A stretch of 64,000 bases of DNA, from positions 3,162,001 to 3,226,000 of the forward strand of contig OZ244854.1 in the NCBI GenBank assembly GCA_965220985.1. Direction: 5' to 3'. The position numbers were made by a program, and so were the translations under genes. Positions 61,317-64,000 of this stretch are shown in pieces (positions within the stretch are counted from its first letter, which is position 1; each line of letters opens with the position of its first letter). This DNA is from JAPPHA01 sp965220985. GTDB lineage: Bacteria; Pseudomonadota; Alphaproteobacteria; Rhodobacterales; Rhodobacteraceae. Below the pieces are notes generated by a model. The model saw only the letters and a list, made by a program, of their open reading frames with translations. It searched no databases and was not told the origin of the DNA.

Positions 61317-61783
61317 TCATTCACGCAGAACCACTTGTCAGCGCGGCATTCGAACCTTTCGGAGAAATCATCGATGTATCGCGAGGCGACAACGAGCGGA
61401 TCGTGATCAATTCAGGCTACGTGACCCGTCATCACGCTTTGGCGACCGTCGATTGCGAAGGTCCCGCAGCGGTTTCGATCTTCGAGGCCAGAAAAAGGCC
61501 GCTGACGGTCGGCATGCTCGAACGTCACCCAAAAGGATCGCAAGCGTTCATTCCACTGGATGGTGGCAACTGGCTGATTGTTGTTGCCAGCGAACCCGTC
61601 CCTGCGTCCTGTCATGCATTCGTGTGCAAGCAGTGGCAGGGCGTCAACATCTGGCGCGGGGTTTGGCATCACCCGCTCCTGATATTCGACGACAATCAGT
61701 CTTTTCTCGTCGTTGATCGGAAAGAGACATCGACGAATCTGGAAGAGGTCCTATTCGACGTCGAGGCCCAGATCAGCTTTTGA
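61313..61783 (+). CDS. allA: ureidoglycolate lyase AllA
   Basis: 156 residues: AAFEPFGEIID, SIFEARKRPL, MLERHPKGSQAFIPL and VNIWRGVWHHPLL are diagnostic of AllA, which splits (S)-ureidoglycolate to glyoxylate and urea. The start overlaps allE. The 3' end runs 33 bases into the convergent aminotransferase gene. Confidence 0.95.
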   Translation: MIIHAEPLVSAAFEPFGEIIDVSRGDNERIVINSGYVTRHHALATVDCEGPAAVSIFEARKRPLTVGMLERHPKGSQAFIPLDGGNWLIVVASEPVPASCHAFVCKQWQGVNIWRGVWHHPLLIFDDNQSFLVVDRKETSTNLEEVLFDVEAQISF

Positions 61784-62989
61784 GACGACTGCGGCTGCGG
61801 CTTCGAGCGCGCCATCTCCATGCGGAATCCCAAGCCCCTTCATGGCCGCATCAATGCACCCCAATGTTCCGAGAATCATGGGAGGATTGAGATGACCAAG
61901 GTGTCCGATCCTGAATGCGGACCCGGACAGCTCGGCTGGAAACCCGAGTCCAATTCCCAAGGTCAGCCCAAACTCCGTCTCGCACCAGTTCCGAATGCGA
62001 TCGGCGTCGGACTTGCCCCCTTCTTGATTGGGACTGTCGCTTGAAGTCCTGATGGTGGTGACCGCGAGCGAGCGATGGGAAGGGTCAGCAATTCCGAGAC
62101 GGATGTTCGACCCGACCGACCATCGATCGACTGCGGCCCAGACCGCCTCTGCGAGGCGCTCGTGTCGCGCCCATGCCTTGCCCACGCCTTCTTCGTGGAC
62201 CAGCATGTCGAGGGCTTCTCGCAAAGCGAAAATGTGATGGGTCGGGGCAGTTCCGCCAAAGCGCTGATAGAAGAATTCAGGCTCGGTCCTCGGCACCCAG
62301 TCCCAGTATCCGGATACCGCTGACTTCTTCGCGCGCGCATCTCGTGCCCGATCGCTAAAATAGACAAACGAGAGCCCTGGGGGGGTCATCAGCCCTTTCT
62401 GGCTCGCGGCATTCATGACATCGACGCCCCACTTGTCCATTTCGTGCGGTTCGCATCCGAGCGACGCGATGCAATCGACCATGAACAGCGCGTCATGGCC
62501 GACCTCGTCCAGCACGCCCCTGAGTGCGGGAATGTCGTTTCGCACGGACGATGCAGTATCCGTTTGCGTCACGAAAACCGCTTTGAAGAACGGCGCCTTG
62601 TCGGCCTTGATCCGATCGCGGAACATGTCCAGGTCGGCGATTCCATCCATGCCGAAATCAAGAACCTCGACATCGATGCCGAGCGTGCGTGCCATGAAGG
62701 CCCATCGGGAACCAAAAAAACCGGTGTTGATCGCGAGTACCCGGTCGCCCGGGGACAGGACATTGCTGATACCGGCTTCCCAAGAACCGTGACCATTGGC
62801 GATGTAGACCGCGACGCTGCCTGTCGTTCTCGCGACGGTCTTGAGGTCCGGGTACAGGGACTCCCCGATCTCGATCAGTTCGCCGCCATAAATATTTGGC
62901 GAGGGTCGCTGCATGGCCGCAAGCACCCTGTCGGGAATGATTGACGGGCCTGGAATCGCGACCGTGTTTCGGCCTCTGTTGAGCAACAT
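61751..62989 (-). CDS. class V aminotransferase: PucG/serine-glyoxylate type
   Basis: 412 residues. PLP Lys in NAASQKGLMTPPGLSF; YGGELIEIGESLYPDLK, ANGHGSWEAGISNVLSPGD and YWDWVPRTEPE are typical of alanine-glyoxylate/serine-glyoxylate/(S)-ureidoglycine-glyoxylate transaminases. Facing allEA, it could be PucG, moving the amino group of ureidoglycine to glyoxylate, or simply remove glyoxylate as glycine. Start 62989 (MLLNRGRNTVAIPGP) by family; the longer frame adds 31 unrelated residues. Confidence 0.85.
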   Translation of the reverse strand: MLLNRGRNTVAIPGPSIIPDRVLAAMQRPSPNIYGGELIEIGESLYPDLKTVARTTGSVAVYIANGHGSWEAGISNVLSPGDRVLAINTGFFGSRWAFMARTLGIDVEVLDFGMDGIADLDMFRDRIKADKAPFFKAVFVTQTDTASSVRNDIPALRGVLDEVGHDALFMVDCIASLGCEPHEMDKWGVDVMNAASQKGLMTPPGLSFVYFSDRARDARAKKSAVSGYWDWVPRTEPEFFYQRFGGTAPTHHIFALREALDMLVHEEGVGKAWARHERLAEAVWAAVDRWSVGSNIRLGIADPSHRSLAVTTIRTSSDSPNQEGGKSDADRIRNWCETEFGLTLGIGLGFPAELSGSAFRIGHLGHLNPPMILGTLGCIDAAMKGLGIPHGDGALEAAAAVVSKADLGLDVE

Positions 62990-63553
62990 CGAACCTGTCC
63001 TTCCAAGAAACGCTCTGGACTGCGGGCAAACCGAACCGAAAACCGCCGCACCTCTTTGGCCGTGTTCCGCTGTGAAATCCATCCGACGAATCGAAGTTGC
63101 CGACCAGCAATCGCGGTGCTGATTATCACCTTGATTCGAGGGGCTTCAAGCCGACATGCAAACCGAAAAGCTGACCGTTGTTCGTTCACTTGCGCTGCGT
63201 GTTGAGCGCGCCGAGACAGCCCGGTCTCCTTGTCCGGGGATTTCGAGCATGTCTTCATCGCGACAGGAGATTGTTGCTGCGGCCTTGGCCGACGACAGTT
63301 GTCGCAATACTGCCGATGTGACCGTCTGTGCCGACCGAAGTATCCTTGCCGCGCACATCGAAGGCGAGGTTCAGAAAAGACAGGCGTTTGCTGCAACCGT
63401 CCCCACGATAGTACCAATGAAGGCCGTTGACGAAGTATTGGGAGCTGTTGTCTTGCGACAAAGTGTTGCGGAACTGACGACTTCGGGAATGCTTGGAGCC
63501 GGGTTCACGGCGTGATAGCTTCTCCGGGTTTGCTGAAGGGTGCCTGACAACGC
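62990..63553. other. 564-bp region between the aminotransferase and the exporter gene
   Basis: Divergent promoters must lie here. A 119-codon frame (63156-63515 plus) has no recognisable family likeness or clear ribosome-binding site. No RNA gene or repeat seen. Confidence 0.5.
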
Positions 63554-64000
63554 ATGAGAGAAACCGTTTCGACCGGTCCGTCCGAATCCGTTTACAGGAC
63601 CTATGCACGATTTTGGCGGGAGTGGCTGCGTCCGCACCGCTTCAGGTTTGCAGCCATCGCCCTGCTAATGGTCATCGTCGGCCTCGCGGGGGCCGGCTAT
63701 GCGAAATTCATGCAATACGCCATGAACGGCCTCGAAACCGAGGGGTCCAACGTGGTGGTCTGGGGGCCTGCCGGAATCATCGCCTTGACCATAATCAAGG
63801 GGTTGGGCGATTTCGGTCGAAAGTCCCTCGTCAACAGAATGCTGTCGACTGTGCAGTGCCACATGCAGTCGCGACTGTACAAATCGCTACTCTATATGGA
63901 CCTCAGCAGCTTGCTTGCAGAGTCGCCGGCGGCCCTTTCGGTTCGGTTTTCTGCAGACCTCGAAGTCGTTCGCGGTTCGACCAACGAGGTTTTCGGAATT
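63554..64000 (+). CDS. ABC exporter, transmembrane part (3' truncated by window edge)
   Basis: 149 codons from ATG 63554 run to the end of the window without a stop. The sequence has a basic cytoplasmic N-terminus (YRTYARFWREWLRPHRFRF), a first helix (AIALLMVIVGLAGAGYA), a second (VVWGPAGIIALTIIKGLGDF), then RKSLVNRMLSTVQCHMQSRLYKSLLYMDLS and ALSVRFSADLEVVRG, the pattern of MsbA-like type-1 ABC exporters. Substrate cannot be inferred. Confidence 0.85.
   Translation, partial: MRETVSTGPSESVYRTYARFWREWLRPHRFRFAAIALLMVIVGLAGAGYAKFMQYAMNGLETEGSNVVVWGPAGIIALTIIKGLGDFGRKSLVNRMLSTVQCHMQSRLYKSLLYMDLSSLLAESPAALSVRFSADLEVVRGSTNEVFGI

Noticed and set aside
63156..63515. 119-codon plus-strand frame upstream of the exporter
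   Set aside because: The N-terminal text faintly recalls an enolase-superfamily start, but nothing following supports it.
1..64000. CRISPR array or prophage
   Set aside because: No regularly spaced direct repeats, cas genes, integrase or phage structural genes were seen.

Overview
The window is chromosomal DNA from an alphaproteobacterium. The evidence is gene content and order: the SUV3-type helicase, S4-domain, FdxA and CarD run; a pcm-like gene upstream of TolC and near valS; aerobic-type CobT/CobS/CobQ; a cysteine-free L33; and a Bax-inhibitor/YccA protein. I cannot name the genus. Most of the window is core metabolism, interrupted by several accessory blocks. Many genes overlap by four bases (ATGA or GTGA), and several start at GTG or TTG.

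Region by region. (1) 1-2204: the 3' end of a DUF294 nucleotidyltransferase-like gene and a NeuC-type UDP-GlcNAc 2-epimerase. (2) 2284-9790: a LacI-regulated sugar or glycoside uptake locus. A binding protein is divergent from an operon of LacI repressor, two permeases, a GH63/GGH-like glycosidase and an ATPase. The control region holds two near-identical AACGTT-centred palindromes. Both permeases carry extra domains. (3) 9791-11610: a sparse stretch with an Rpn-like nuclease gene and a truncated HipA-associated gene. (4) 11610-25721: a large amine uptake and oxidation locus. It has a PotABCD-like transporter, two TMADH/histamine-dehydrogenase-type iron-sulfur flavoproteins (one with an added helical C-terminal domain), a third OYE/FadH-type flavoprotein, a bicupin, small proteins, and a divergent Tat-exported amine oxidase followed by a GNAT acetyltransferase. 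(5) 25962-26936: a Phd/FitB-type toxin-antitoxin pair beside tRNA-Gly. (6) 27189-36710: a phosphodiesterase, pyruvate carboxylase, a UvrD/PcrA helicase, the tungstate transporter TupBCA and rpmG. (7) 37044-38337: a complete IS1595-family element whose target site is the T-tract of the yccA terminator. (8) 38427-46994: YccA, a quinone oxidoreductase, HisN-like phosphatase, SCP2, TPR protein, SUV3-like helicase, HslR, FdxA and CarD. (9) 47056-51193: cobalamin genes cobS, cobT, cobQ, with tRNA-Cys. (10) 51368-58157: TolC, a Pcm-like protein, a VOC protein, an HD-domain protein and valS. (11) 58296-62989: ureide (allantoin) degradation genes with two aminotransferases. (12) 63554-64000: the start of an ABC exporter that runs off the window.

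The best candidate for an undescribed system is the amine locus. The transporter family suggests a polyamine-like or other cationic amine. The two dehydrogenases keep the Cys that binds FMN covalently in TMADH, but their substrate pockets differ from TMADH. The 684-residue protein has Glu/Trp/Asp where TMADH has Tyr60/Trp264/Trp355, which is closer to histamine dehydrogenase (Gln/Trp/Asp). The substrate is therefore probably not trimethylamine; a diamine or histamine-like compound is my inference.
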